NCBI RefSeq assembly: GCF_014873915.1
Contig: NZ_JADBEJ010000001.1
Coordinates: forward strand, 868,001 to 932,000
Source: Amycolatopsis roodepoortensis
GTDB taxonomy: Bacteria; Actinomycetota; Actinomycetes; Mycobacteriales; Pseudonocardiaceae
DNA length: 64,000 nt
Direction: 5' to 3'
Shown: one piece after another, positions 25,826-33,383 of the stretch
How the letters are laid out: each line of letters starts with the position of its first letter
How positions within the stretch are numbered: position 1 is the stretch's first letter
The notes under the pieces: generated by a model
The model's input: the letters and a program-made list of their open reading frames with translations, nothing else
Databases searched by the model: none
What the model was told of the DNA's origin: nothing
Program-made: the position numbers and the translations under genes

Positions 25826-27349
25826 GTGCGGGAACCGGGCCTGGTGCTCGGCGTCGACATCGGCACTTCGAGTTCCAAAGGCGTCCTCGTCGATTCCCAG
25901 GGCACCATAGTGGCACGGGCGTCCCAGCCGCACGAAACCTCCCGGCCGCGTCCCGGCTGGTTCGAGCACGACGCGGAAACCGTGTGGTGGCAAGACTTCG
26001 TGGCGCTGGCGCGGGAACTTTCGGCGGCCGCCGGGGATCATCCCATCATCGGAGTGTCGGTCAGCGGGATCGGGCCGGTGCTGTTGCCCGCCGACGCTTC
26101 CGGCAAACCTTTGCGCCCCGCGATCCTTTACGGCGTCGACACCCGAGCATCCGACGAAATCCGGGAATTGAACCGGGAATTCGGCGAAGAATCCATTGTG
26201 GAACGCGGCGGGAGCGCGCTCGGCTCACAGGCCGTCGGGCCGAAATGGCGCTGGCTGGCCAAGAACGAGCCGGACGTGTTCGAGTGGGCGAAGCTCTTCC
26301 TGATGGCGAGTTCGTTCCTCGTGCTGCGCTTGACCGGTGAATACGTCCTCGACCATCATTCGGCGAGTCAATGCGATCCGATGTACGACCTGCGCGAGGC
26401 GCGCTGGGCGCCGGACCGGGCCGCGGCGATCGTCCCCGGCGTCGAGCTGCCGAGGCTCGCGTGGCCGACCGAGGTCGCCGGTTCGATCACCGCCGGGGCG
26501 GCCGCGGAAACCGGCTTGCCGCAAGGGATCCCGGTGACGGCGGGAACGGTGGACGCCTGGGCCGAGGCGACCAGTGTCGGGGTCACCGCGCCCGGGGACA
26601 CCATGCTCATGTACGGCACCACCATGTTCCTGATCCAGATGCTCGCCGATCCCCGCCCCGGGCAGGGGCTGTGGACGACCCGCGGTGCCTTCCCCGGCAG
26701 CTATTCGCTCGCCGCCGGCATGGCGACCTCCGGCGCGATCACCGATTGGCTGCGGGATCTCGTCGGCGGCGAGTTCGGGGAGCTGGCCGCGGCGGCGGCC
26801 GAGGTCCCGGCGGGCAGCCGCGGTCTGCTGATGTTGCCGTATTTCGCCGGAGAACGGACGCCCGTGCCCGACCCGGACGCGAGAGGGATCATCGCCGGGC
26901 TGACCACGTCCCACGATCGTGCGGATCTGTACCGCGCGGCGCTGGAAGGCACGGCGTACGGGGTGCGGCACAACCTCGAAGCCATGCGCGAGGCCGGTGG
27001 TGGCACCGGCCGGTTCGTCGCCGTCGGCGGCGGGACACAGGGCGGGGTGTGGACGCGGATCGTCAGCGACGTCGCGCGGATCGAGCAGGAGATCCCCGCG
27101 GAAACCATCGGTGCCGCGTTCGGTGACGCCGTCCTCGCCTCGGTCGCGCTGGGCAGGGAACCGGATCTCGAAGCCTGGAACCCCGTCGCCGAGATCGTCC
27201 GCCCCGGCGCGGACGCCGACGTCTACGACGAGTTCTATCCGCACTACCGAGATCTCTACCGGTCCACTGTGGACATCGCTCATTTCCTGGCGCGGAAGAA
27301 CTCGCTCGCTTTCAGCCCGGAGAGCTCCCGGCAATCCCGGCTCAGGTGA
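25826..27349 (+). CDS. FGGY-family carbohydrate kinase (xylulokinase-like)
   Basis: The 507-aa protein has the two-lobed FGGY fold: the phosphate-1 motif VLGVDIGTSSSKGVLVD at the N-terminus, the catalytic-region motif AGTVDAWAEATSVG near residue 240, and the adenosine motif VAVGGGTQGGVWTRIVSD near residue 400. It phosphorylates a sugar or polyol at the start of catabolism; the substrate cannot be read from sequence. GTG 25826 follows GGAGG. It is divergent from a LacI regulator. Its 3-prime end overlaps the convergent AraC gene by 70 bp. Confidence 0.88.
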   Translation: MREPGLVLGVDIGTSSSKGVLVDSQGTIVARASQPHETSRPRPGWFEHDAETVWWQDFVALARELSAAAGDHPIIGVSVSGIGPVLLPADASGKPLRPAILYGVDTRASDEIRELNREFGEESIVERGGSALGSQAVGPKWRWLAKNEPDVFEWAKLFLMASSFLVLRLTGEYVLDHHSASQCDPMYDLREARWAPDRAAAIVPGVELPRLAWPTEVAGSITAGAAAETGLPQGIPVTAGTVDAWAEATSVGVTAPGDTMLMYGTTMFLIQMLADPRPGQGLWTTRGAFPGSYSLAAGMATSGAITDWLRDLVGGEFGELAAAAAEVPAGSRGLLMLPYFAGERTPVPDPDARGIIAGLTTSHDRADLYRAALEGTAYGVRHNLEAMREAGGGTGRFVAVGGGTQGGVWTRIVSDVARIEQEIPAETIGAAFGDAVLASVALGREPDLEAWNPVAEIVRPGADADVYDEFYPHYRDLYRSTVDIAHFLARKNSLAFSPESSRQSRLR

Positions 27350-27966
27350 GCCTGATCGGCATAACCCGCCGAGAACGCCAGCGAGGCGAGATCCGGCGCC
27401 GTTCCCGCGAGACCGATGGCGCGCTGGAACCGGGTGACCCGCAGATACGTGGCCGGTCCGTAGCCGACCGCGAGGGTGAACCGCCGCCGCAACTGCCGTT
27501 CGCCGGTGGTGAAGCTGTCCAGTGCGGCCGAAACCCGGGGAACGCCGCCGTCCAGCCTGGCGATCAACGCCGAGACCTCCCGGTCGGCCCGGCCGGCTCC
27601 GCGCCGCTCGACGACGTCGAGCAGCGAAGCCTCGCCGGAGAGCACGCGTTCGGCCAGCAGTTCGCCTTCCCTGCCCCACAGGTCGCGCAGGGGGACACGC
27701 TGATCACGCAGCTCGTCGGCGCCCAGGCCCAGGACGTCACCCGCTCTGCCGGGGGCGAATCGCACACCCTTTGCCCGTGCGCTGGTCTCCCAGGTCCAGG
27801 CCGCGGTGTCCGGCCCGGCGACGAAAACCTCACCGCCGCTCTCCACCAGGTCGACACAGCCGTCGGGCACGATCCGCTTCGGCGCCGTGCCCGTGTCCTC
27901 CCACAGGCAGCACACCACGCCGGACGGCCCGCCGGGTGCCGTCGTCTCCCGATACACGGTTGCCAT
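27280..27966 (-). CDS. AraC-family transcriptional regulator
   Basis: The product (228 aa) has an N-terminal beta-rich domain with the motif RIVPDGCVDLV, as in the DUF6597 group of AraC regulators, and a C-terminal double helix-turn-helix (GYGPATYLRVTRFQRAI...AFSAGYADQAHLSRDCREL). It begins 30 bp from the divergent Nudix gene, so the short shared region probably carries both promoters. The target is unknown; control of the Nudix gene is a guess from position. Confidence 0.85.
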   Translation of the reverse strand: MATVYRETTAPGGPSGVVCCLWEDTGTAPKRIVPDGCVDLVESGGEVFVAGPDTAAWTWETSARAKGVRFAPGRAGDVLGLGADELRDQRVPLRDLWGREGELLAERVLSGEASLLDVVERRGAGRADREVSALIARLDGGVPRVSAALDSFTTGERQLRRRFTLAVGYGPATYLRVTRFQRAIGLAGTAPDLASLAFSAGYADQAHLSRDCRELSGLKASEFFRARK

Positions 27967-27996
27967 GATGCCCCCGTCCTACGACAGAATCGGGCC

Positions 27997-28401
27997 GTGT
28001 CCGAAGCAGAGATCGATTCACTGGCCTGGATCCACGTCCGCGACCGCCGCCTGCTGTCGGTGCGGACCGAGGGAAAGGCCAAGTTCTACCTGCCTGGTGG
28101 CAAGCGCGAACCCGGCGAGGGCGACGTCGCCGGGCTGTGCCGGGAGATCAGGGAGGAACTCGGCGTCGAGCTCGACCCGCCGAGTTTCCGCTTCTTCGCG
28201 GTGCTGAACGAGCAGGCCGACGGTTACGCGGACGGCCGCCGCGTCCACCTGACCTGTTACACCGCCGACCATCGCGGGGAGCCCACACCCGGCCGGGAGA
28301 TCGCGGAGTCCGCCTGGCTGTCGTCGGCCGACGCGCACCTCTGCCCGCCGGCGGGACAGCGGGTCCTCGGGCTGCTCGCCGACGCGGGTCTCATTGACTA
28401 G
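27997..28401 (+). CDS. Nudix hydrolase
   Basis: The 134-aa protein contains the full Nudix box GKREPGEGDVAGLCREIREE(LGV), which binds the metal for cleavage of nucleoside-diphosphate-linked substrates. Substrate cannot be predicted. The GTG at 27997 lacks a Shine-Dalgarno site; CAGAAT ends 6 nt before it, which fits a leaderless transcript, and this start gives the family's typical N-terminus. Confidence 0.88.
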   Translation: MSEAEIDSLAWIHVRDRRLLSVRTEGKAKFYLPGGKREPGEGDVAGLCREIREELGVELDPPSFRFFAVLNEQADGYADGRRVHLTCYTADHRGEPTPGREIAESAWLSSADAHLCPPAGQRVLGLLADAGLID

Positions 28402-28414
28402 CCGGGTCACTCAA

Positions 28415-28434
28415 AGTGAGCTGTTCGGCTCACT
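28415..28434 (+). terminator. Hairpin after the Nudix gene
   Basis: AGTGAGC-TGTTCG-GCTCACT forms a perfect 7-bp stem 13 bp after the stop codon. Confidence 0.55.
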
Positions 28435-28600
28435 GTGCTTACGCCGATCGCCCCATGACCAGGGGTTCCCCACTCACTGGGACACCCAAAAGGGTGAATA
28501 TCGGGTTTCTTCCCGATAACGGCTAACGCGGAGTCACCTCCGTGCGAGAAGTAGTCGACGCACTCGACGGAAGTGCGCTCGGACGAGAGAAGACCTCTCC

Positions 28601-29095
28601 ATGGGTGTTCCTACCGCGACCCCTCCGGCATCGGCGCCGGGGCAGGGTGCCCCCGGCAGGCTGAAGCCGCTGGGGACGGTCGTGGTCGTGCTGGGTGTGA
28701 TGGCCGTCGCCGTCACCCTGACCAGTTACGTGCTGCCGAAGGCCTCCAGGCCCGTGCAGAATCCGCCCGCGCCGCAGGCCGAACAGGTCGAACAAGCCGC
28801 GGCCGCCGTGCGCACCGTGCTGCACACCGTCGTCTACGAGCTTTCCGGCGCGAAAGGCGCCCAGAACGTCACCTACGTCGCGCAGGGCTCGGAACTCATG
28901 CAGAAGACCGACGTGACGACGCCGTGGAGCACCACCTTCGAGCGCAGGAGCGAAGAAGGCCGCGACGAGTTCTACAGCCTGTCCGCGCAGGGTTCGGGTA
29001 GCGGCGCGCTGCGATGCCGGATCCTCGTCGACGGCGAGGTCGTCAGCGAGCGCACCGCTCCCGCCGCGGGCGCGCCGGTGACCTGCACCGCCTGA
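28601..29095 (+). CDS. MmpS-like membrane-anchored protein
   Basis: The 164-aa protein has one N-terminal membrane segment (TVVVVLGVMAVAVTLTSYVL), a short Pro-rich linker and an extracytoplasmic beta domain. The features VVYELSG, TTPWSTTFE and the end CRILVDGEVVSERTAPAAGA with a paired Cys resemble MmpS accessory proteins of MmpL transporters. No MmpL gene is adjacent, so the partner is unknown. It shares direction with the following permease gene but a hairpin-like repeat lies between them. Confidence 0.65.
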   Translation: MGVPTATPPASAPGQGAPGRLKPLGTVVVVLGVMAVAVTLTSYVLPKASRPVQNPPAPQAEQVEQAAAAVRTVLHTVVYELSGAKGAQNVTYVAQGSELMQKTDVTTPWSTTFERRSEEGRDEFYSLSAQGSGSGALRCRILVDGEVVSERTAPAAGAPVTCTA

Positions 29096-29116
29096 TCCTG
29101 CGGCAGGATCATCCGG

Positions 29117-29884
29117 GTGACGGATGGTGCGATCGAGTTCGGCCCGGTGCTCGCCGTGGTCCTGGCCGTGCTGGCGATCTTCGGCGCGGCGGTGGTGCAG
29201 TTCGGGCGGCTGGGGCAGGGCAAGGCGGTGCTGTTCGCGGCCGGGCGCGCCGTCGTCCAGCTCGCCGCCGTGTCGCTGGTCATCGTCGGGATCCTGAAAT
29301 CAGGCTGGCTGACCGGCGGTTTCGTGCTGCTGATGTTCACGATCGCGGCGGTCACCTCGGCGCGCCGGATCGGGGTGGCGAAGGATCTGGCGTGGGTCGC
29401 GCTCGCCATCGCGTCCGGTGTGGTGCCGGTGCTGACGCTCGTGCTCGCGACCGGGGTGGTCCCGTGGCGGCCGATCGCGATCGTGCCGATCGCCGGGATC
29501 GTCATCGGCGGCGCGATGTCCGCGACCTCGCAGGCGGCGCGGCGGGCGCTGGACGAACTCGTTTCCCGTCACGGCGAATACGAAGCCGCGCTGGCGCTGG
29601 GATTCCTGCGCCGCCCGGCCGCGCTGGAGATCTGCCGCCCCTCGGCAGGACATGCGCTGATCCCCGCTCTCGACCAGACCCGCACGGTCGGCCTGGTCAC
29701 CTTGCCCGGCGCCTACGTCGGTGTCCTCCTCGGTGGCGCCGGGCCGGTGCAGGCCGGGGTGACCCAGGTGCTCGTGCTCATCGGACTGCTGGCCGCCGAG
29801 GCGGTCGCGGTCCTGGTCGTCGTGCACCTGGTCGCGGCGGGCCGGATCAGCCGAAAGGCGACTGAAGATGCGACGTGTCGTTGA
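29117..29884 (+). CDS. FetB/YbbM-like (UPF0014) ABC transporter permease
   Basis: The product (255 aa) has about seven hydrophobic segments and the family motifs GRAVVQLAAVSLV, ALALGFLRRPAA and QTRTVGLVTLPGAYVGVLLG. In Escherichia coli FetAB exports iron with a separate ATPase; no ATPase gene adjoins here. GTG 29117 has no ribosome binding site and CAGGAT ends 7 nt before it, so a leaderless transcript is possible, although the same bases form one arm of a small hairpin (29094-29110). The gene overlaps the convergent phosphatase gene by 38 bp. Confidence 0.8.
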   Translation: MTDGAIEFGPVLAVVLAVLAIFGAAVVQFGRLGQGKAVLFAAGRAVVQLAAVSLVIVGILKSGWLTGGFVLLMFTIAAVTSARRIGVAKDLAWVALAIASGVVPVLTLVLATGVVPWRPIAIVPIAGIVIGGAMSATSQAARRALDELVSRHGEYEAALALGFLRRPAALEICRPSAGHALIPALDQTRTVGLVTLPGAYVGVLLGGAGPVQAGVTQVLVLIGLLAAEAVAVLVVVHLVAAGRISRKATEDATCR

Positions 29885-30533
29885 ACCGCCGCACCATCCA
29901 GTTCTCGCCCGACACCACCAGATGTGAGATCGAGCCGTTGTCCGCGCCCAGGAACGCGAACCGGTTCTTCGCGGCGCTGGCCTGCGCGAAGACCTCGCCG
30001 ATGACACCGCCGTGGGTGAACACGGCGATCCTCCGGTCCGGGTTGGCCGCCGCGAGCCTGCCGATGGCCGCCCTGATCCGCCCGCCGAACGATTCCATCG
30101 TCTCCGCGCCGGGGATGACGTCCCAGCGCTGTTCGCGCCACAGCTGTTCGACGATCGGGTGGCCTTCGTAGGTATATCGCCGGAAAAGCCCGTTCTCCCA
30201 CTCGCCGAGGTGGATCTCGCGCAGGTCCGGCTCGACCTCCGGCGTGAGCCCGAGCTTCGCGGCCAGCGGTGCCGCGGTCTGCGGTGTCCGGCGCAGTGTC
30301 GTCACGTACAGCGCCGAGATCCGCTCGTCCGCCAGGCGGCGGCCCACCCGCTCGGCGTGATCCCTGCCCTCCGGCGCGAGATCCGGATCGGCCTGCCCGT
30401 CGACGAGTTCGAACGGGTTGTCGCCCTTCGCCGGAGCGGATTCACCGTGGCGGACAAGGAAGATCTCGGTCGCGCCCGGGGGAGGTGAGAACCGGTGCTG
30501 GCGGTATTCGACTTCCTGCTCAGGGGTGCTCAT
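29847..30533 (-). CDS. Histidine phosphatase (phosphoglycerate mutase-like) family protein
   Basis: The 228-aa protein has the catalytic signature FLVRHGESA near the N-terminus, a Glu in REIHLGEWE and the second His in VFTHGGVIGE. These form the phosphohistidine site of the superfamily. The substrate is unknown, since the family covers mutases and many phosphatases. TAGGGT (30541-30546) ends 7 nt before the ATG, so the transcript is probably leaderless. Confidence 0.88.
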   Translation of the reverse strand: MSTPEQEVEYRQHRFSPPPGATEIFLVRHGESAPAKGDNPFELVDGQADPDLAPEGRDHAERVGRRLADERISALYVTTLRRTPQTAAPLAAKLGLTPEVEPDLREIHLGEWENGLFRRYTYEGHPIVEQLWREQRWDVIPGAETMESFGGRIRAAIGRLAAANPDRRIAVFTHGGVIGEVFAQASAAKNRFAFLGADNGSISHLVVSGENWMVRRFNDTSHLQSPFG

Positions 30534-30540
30534 ACCCCGG

Positions 30541-30546
30541 ACCCTA
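30541..30546 (-). promoter_or_regulatory. Leaderless -10 box of the histidine phosphatase gene
   Basis: TAGGGT (minus strand) ends 7 nt before the ATG at 30533 and no ribosome binding site is present. Confidence 0.45.
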
Positions 30547-30551
30547 CCGAG

Positions 30552-32426
30552 CTAACCAAGCTGTTTGTCCACGAAACACCAGCGCCAGGTCTCGCCGGGT
30601 TCGTGGCTGCGCATCACCGGGTGCAGGGTGTCGTGGAAGTGCTCGGTCGCGTGCTTGCCCGGTGAGGAGTCGCAGCAGGCGACATTCCCGCATTTGACGC
30701 ATTCGCGCAGATGCACCCAGGTCATCCCGTTCTCCACGCACACGGCGCAGACATCAGGGGAGCTGGGTTCGACCGCGGGCCACTCCTTGGTGAGATGCTT
30801 GCAGGATCCCGCCGTCGCGGCGGGGGTGCGCAGTTCCCGATCGGAGTCCGGCACGGTCTCCTCCTCCCTGTCCAGCATGGATTCCTCGATGTCGAGGCGT
30901 TCGAGGATCCGGCGCAGGACATCATCATCGGCCATCCCGGAGTCACGCGCCTCCAGGAACTTCTCCCGTTCGACTTCGAGAAGCCGCAGCCTCAGCCGCC
31001 GATACGCGTCGCTCGGTGTCTCGGACAGCGCACTCTGCCTGCCAAGTTCCTCCCAGGCCGAGTCCGAACGGTGCTGGAGCCGGCTGCGCAGGCGTTCGAC
31101 GATGTCGTCCGGGTCCTCGGGGGTCCGGATCTTGTCCAGCTCTTCGAGCGCGGCCCTGGTCATGTCGTGGAGCACGGCCGCCTCCTGCAGCGCGTCCTCG
31201 GCCGGATCGGGCGGCGGCAGTTTCAGGCGGCGGACCAGCACCGGCAACGTCGTCCCGTGCAGCAGCAGCGTTCCCGCCACGACGACGAACGCGACCAGTA
31301 CCAGCACGGCCCGCTGCGGAGTGTCCGCGGGCAGCACGAACGCCGCCGCGAGCGTGACGACGCCGCGCATCCCCGCCCACGCGATCACGGCCGAATACCG
31401 CCACGGCCAGGCGTGACGGCGGAACACGCGGCGTGCCAGGCCGATGCCGGCCATCCAGACGATCCGCGTGACGATGGTCGCGGCCAGCGTGGCGGCACAG
31501 ATCAGGACCAGTTCCATCGCGGTCAGGCCGCTGTCACCGACCTCGGTCATGATCCGGCGGACCTGCAGGCCGATCAGCAGGAAGACGATGTTCTCCAGCA
31601 GGAACTGGATGGTCTGCCAGTTCAGCCTGCTGGCCAGCCGCGAGCGGCCCGAAAGCATGCTCGGCGCCTTGTGCCCGAGGATCAGCCCCGCGACGACCAC
31701 GGCGATCACGCCGGAACCGTGGATCGCCTCGGCGGCCAGATAGGCGACGAACGGGACCACCAGCGAAAGCGCGGTGTCGGTCACCGGGTCTTCCAGGCGG
31801 GTGCGGATCAGCGCGGCCAGCGCGCCGACGGCGAACCCGATCACCAGCCCGCCGCCCGCGGCCAGCAGGAAATCCCCGCCGACCTGCACCAGGCTCACCG
31901 AGCCCGCGATGGCCGCGATGGCGGTCCGCAACGCGACCAGTGCGGCCGCGTCGTTGAACAGGCTTTCGCCCTCCAGCAGCCTGGTCAGCTTGCGCGGCAT
32001 CCCGACCTTGCGGGCGACGGCGGTGGCCGCGACCGCGTCGGGCGGCGCGACCACCGCACCGATGGCGAGCCCGGCGGCCAGCGGCAGTCCGGGGATCACC
32101 AGCCACGCCACGACCCCGACCGCGGCCGTGGTGAAGATGACGAGCCCCACCGACAACAGCAGGATCGGCCCGCGGTTGCGGCGGAAGTCGATGAGCGACG
32201 TGCGGATCGCGGTGGCGTACAGCAGCGGGGGCAGCAGCCCCAGGAGCACGACCTCCGGGTCCAGTTCGTACTCCGGGACGCCCGGCACGTACGACGCGGC
32301 GACCCCGACCGCGATCAGGCACAGGGGCGCCGACCAGTCGAGTTTCCGCGCCGCGGCGGTGACCAGGAGGACGGCCACCACCAGTGCCACTAGTTCTACC
32401 GCGATCTCCACGCCGCTCATCATCAC
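30552..32426 (-). CDS. NhaP-type Na+/H+ antiporter with C-terminal UBP zinc finger
   Basis: This 624-aa protein has about twelve membrane helices in the first ~400 residues, with the ion-site motifs AVVAPPDAVAATAV and EGESLFNDAAALV typical of CPA1 antiporters. A charged helical region follows, and the last ~95 residues hold a UBP-type zinc finger (SCKHL...CAVCVENG...CVKCGNVACCDS...HFHDTLHPVM...WRWCFVD). In eukaryotes this finger binds the ubiquitin C-terminus; in bacteria its partner is unknown. Starts are GTG 32426 or the two ATG codons just after it. Confidence 0.9.
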   Translation of the reverse strand: MMMSGVEIAVELVALVVAVLLVTAAARKLDWSAPLCLIAVGVAASYVPGVPEYELDPEVVLLGLLPPLLYATAIRTSLIDFRRNRGPILLLSVGLVIFTTAAVGVVAWLVIPGLPLAAGLAIGAVVAPPDAVAATAVARKVGMPRKLTRLLEGESLFNDAAALVALRTAIAAIAGSVSLVQVGGDFLLAAGGGLVIGFAVGALAALIRTRLEDPVTDTALSLVVPFVAYLAAEAIHGSGVIAVVVAGLILGHKAPSMLSGRSRLASRLNWQTIQFLLENIVFLLIGLQVRRIMTEVGDSGLTAMELVLICAATLAATIVTRIVWMAGIGLARRVFRRHAWPWRYSAVIAWAGMRGVVTLAAAFVLPADTPQRAVLVLVAFVVVAGTLLLHGTTLPVLVRRLKLPPPDPAEDALQEAAVLHDMTRAALEELDKIRTPEDPDDIVERLRSRLQHRSDSAWEELGRQSALSETPSDAYRRLRLRLLEVEREKFLEARDSGMADDDVLRRILERLDIEESMLDREEETVPDSDRELRTPAATAGSCKHLTKEWPAVEPSSPDVCAVCVENGMTWVHLRECVKCGNVACCDSSPGKHATEHFHDTLHPVMRSHEPGETWRWCFVDKQLG

Positions 32427-32460
32427 CCGGGAGCGTCAGTGCGCGCGCACCGAGGCCGGG

Positions 32461-32856
32461 CTACCGCTCCTCGAACCGCACCAGATTGCCCGCCGGGTCG
32501 CGGAAAGAGCAGTCGAAAGCGCCCCAGGACTGCCTCATCGGCTCTTGGACGACGTCCGCGCCCGCCGCCTGGATCCGGTCGAAGGTGCCGACCAGATCCG
32601 GCGTGGACAGCACGATGATGCCGTGAACGCCCTTGGCCATCAGCTCGGCGATCGTCGAGCGTTCCTCGTCGGTGATCTCCGGATCGGCGGCGGGCGGATG
32701 GAGCACGAGCGACGTCTCCGGCTGCCCCGGCGGGCCGACCGTGGCCTGGAGCGGGCCCTGGTCGCGCACTTCGAAGCCCAGGATGTCGCGATAGAAGGAA
32801 AGTGAAGCCTCGAGATCGTCCGCGGGAAGGTAGGACGCGTGAATCGTGAGGGTCAT
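32461..32856 (-). CDS. VOC (glyoxalase/dioxygenase superfamily) protein
   Basis: The 131-aa protein has paired beta-alpha-beta-beta-beta modules with LEASLSFYRDILGFEVRDQG and the closing metal-site pattern DCSFRDPAGNLVRFEE. Members are lyases, dioxygenases or drug-binding proteins. The ATG lies 5 bp past the end of the AraC-type gene upstream, so the two form an operon, and such AraC-VOC pairs are common. The substrate is unknown. Confidence 0.85.
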   Translation of the reverse strand: MTLTIHASYLPADDLEASLSFYRDILGFEVRDQGPLQATVGPPGQPETSLVLHPPAADPEITDEERSTIAELMAKGVHGIIVLSTPDLVGTFDRIQAAGADVVQEPMRQSWGAFDCSFRDPAGNLVRFEER

Positions 32857-32861
32857 ACGAC

Positions 32862-33305
32862 TCAAGGTAGGTCGGCGCGCGGTGGGGTCGCTTCTCGATT
32901 CCTGATCGGTCGCATGACCTGTTTGACGACGCAGCCAGGCATGCCACGGCCGTCCTCCGCCGCCTGTTTGCGGTACGCGCTCGGCGAGATGCCGACCAGC
33001 TCGGAGAAGCGTGTGCTGAACGTGCCCAGCGACGAGAAACCGACGTCGAAGCAGACTTCGGTGACCGACATGTCCCCGCGCCGCAGCAGCATCATGGCCC
33101 GCTCGATCCGGCGGGTCATCAGGTAGCTGTACGGCGATTCGCCGTACGCGGCGCGAAACTCGCGGCTGAGATGCCCGGCGGAGACGTGCACGCCGCGCGC
33201 CAGCGCTTCGACGTCCAAAGGTTGCGCGTAGTCGCGGTCGATCCGGTCGCGGACACGGCGCAGCATCGCCAGGTCCCGCAGGCGCGGGTCGGGTTTGCCG
33301 GTCAC
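32862..33305 (-). CDS. AraC-family regulator
   Basis: This short regulator (147 aa) is almost only the double helix-turn-helix domain (QPLDVEALARGVHVSAGHLS and VTEVCFDVGFSSLGTFSTRF). A long sensor domain is missing, so the ligand may be sensed elsewhere, perhaps by the co-transcribed VOC protein. GTG 33305 is chosen because TACGCT ends 6 nt before it; a longer frame reaching 33359 uses TTG and runs through a hairpin. Confidence 0.85.
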   Translation of the reverse strand: MTGKPDPRLRDLAMLRRVRDRIDRDYAQPLDVEALARGVHVSAGHLSREFRAAYGESPYSYLMTRRIERAMMLLRRGDMSVTEVCFDVGFSSLGTFSTRFSELVGISPSAYRKQAAEDGRGMPGCVVKQVMRPIRNREATPPRADLP

Positions 33306-33311
33306 CCGGGA

Positions 33312-33317
33312 AGCGTA
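33312..33317 (-). promoter_or_regulatory. Leaderless -10 box of the AraC-VOC operon
   Basis: TACGCT (minus strand) ends 6 nt before the GTG at 33305. Confidence 0.4.
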
Positions 33318-33336
33318 ACCCACGCCCGCACGGGAG

Positions 33337-33367
33337 AGGCCCCCTTCGCAGGGTGGCAAGGGGGGCC
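33337..33367 (-). terminator. Hairpin after csxA
   Basis: AGGCCCCCTTCGC and GCAAGGGGGCCT form a 12-bp stem with one bulge, 17 bp past the csxA stop codon. Confidence 0.65.
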
Positions 33368-33383
33368 TCGGGCGACTCCCGCG

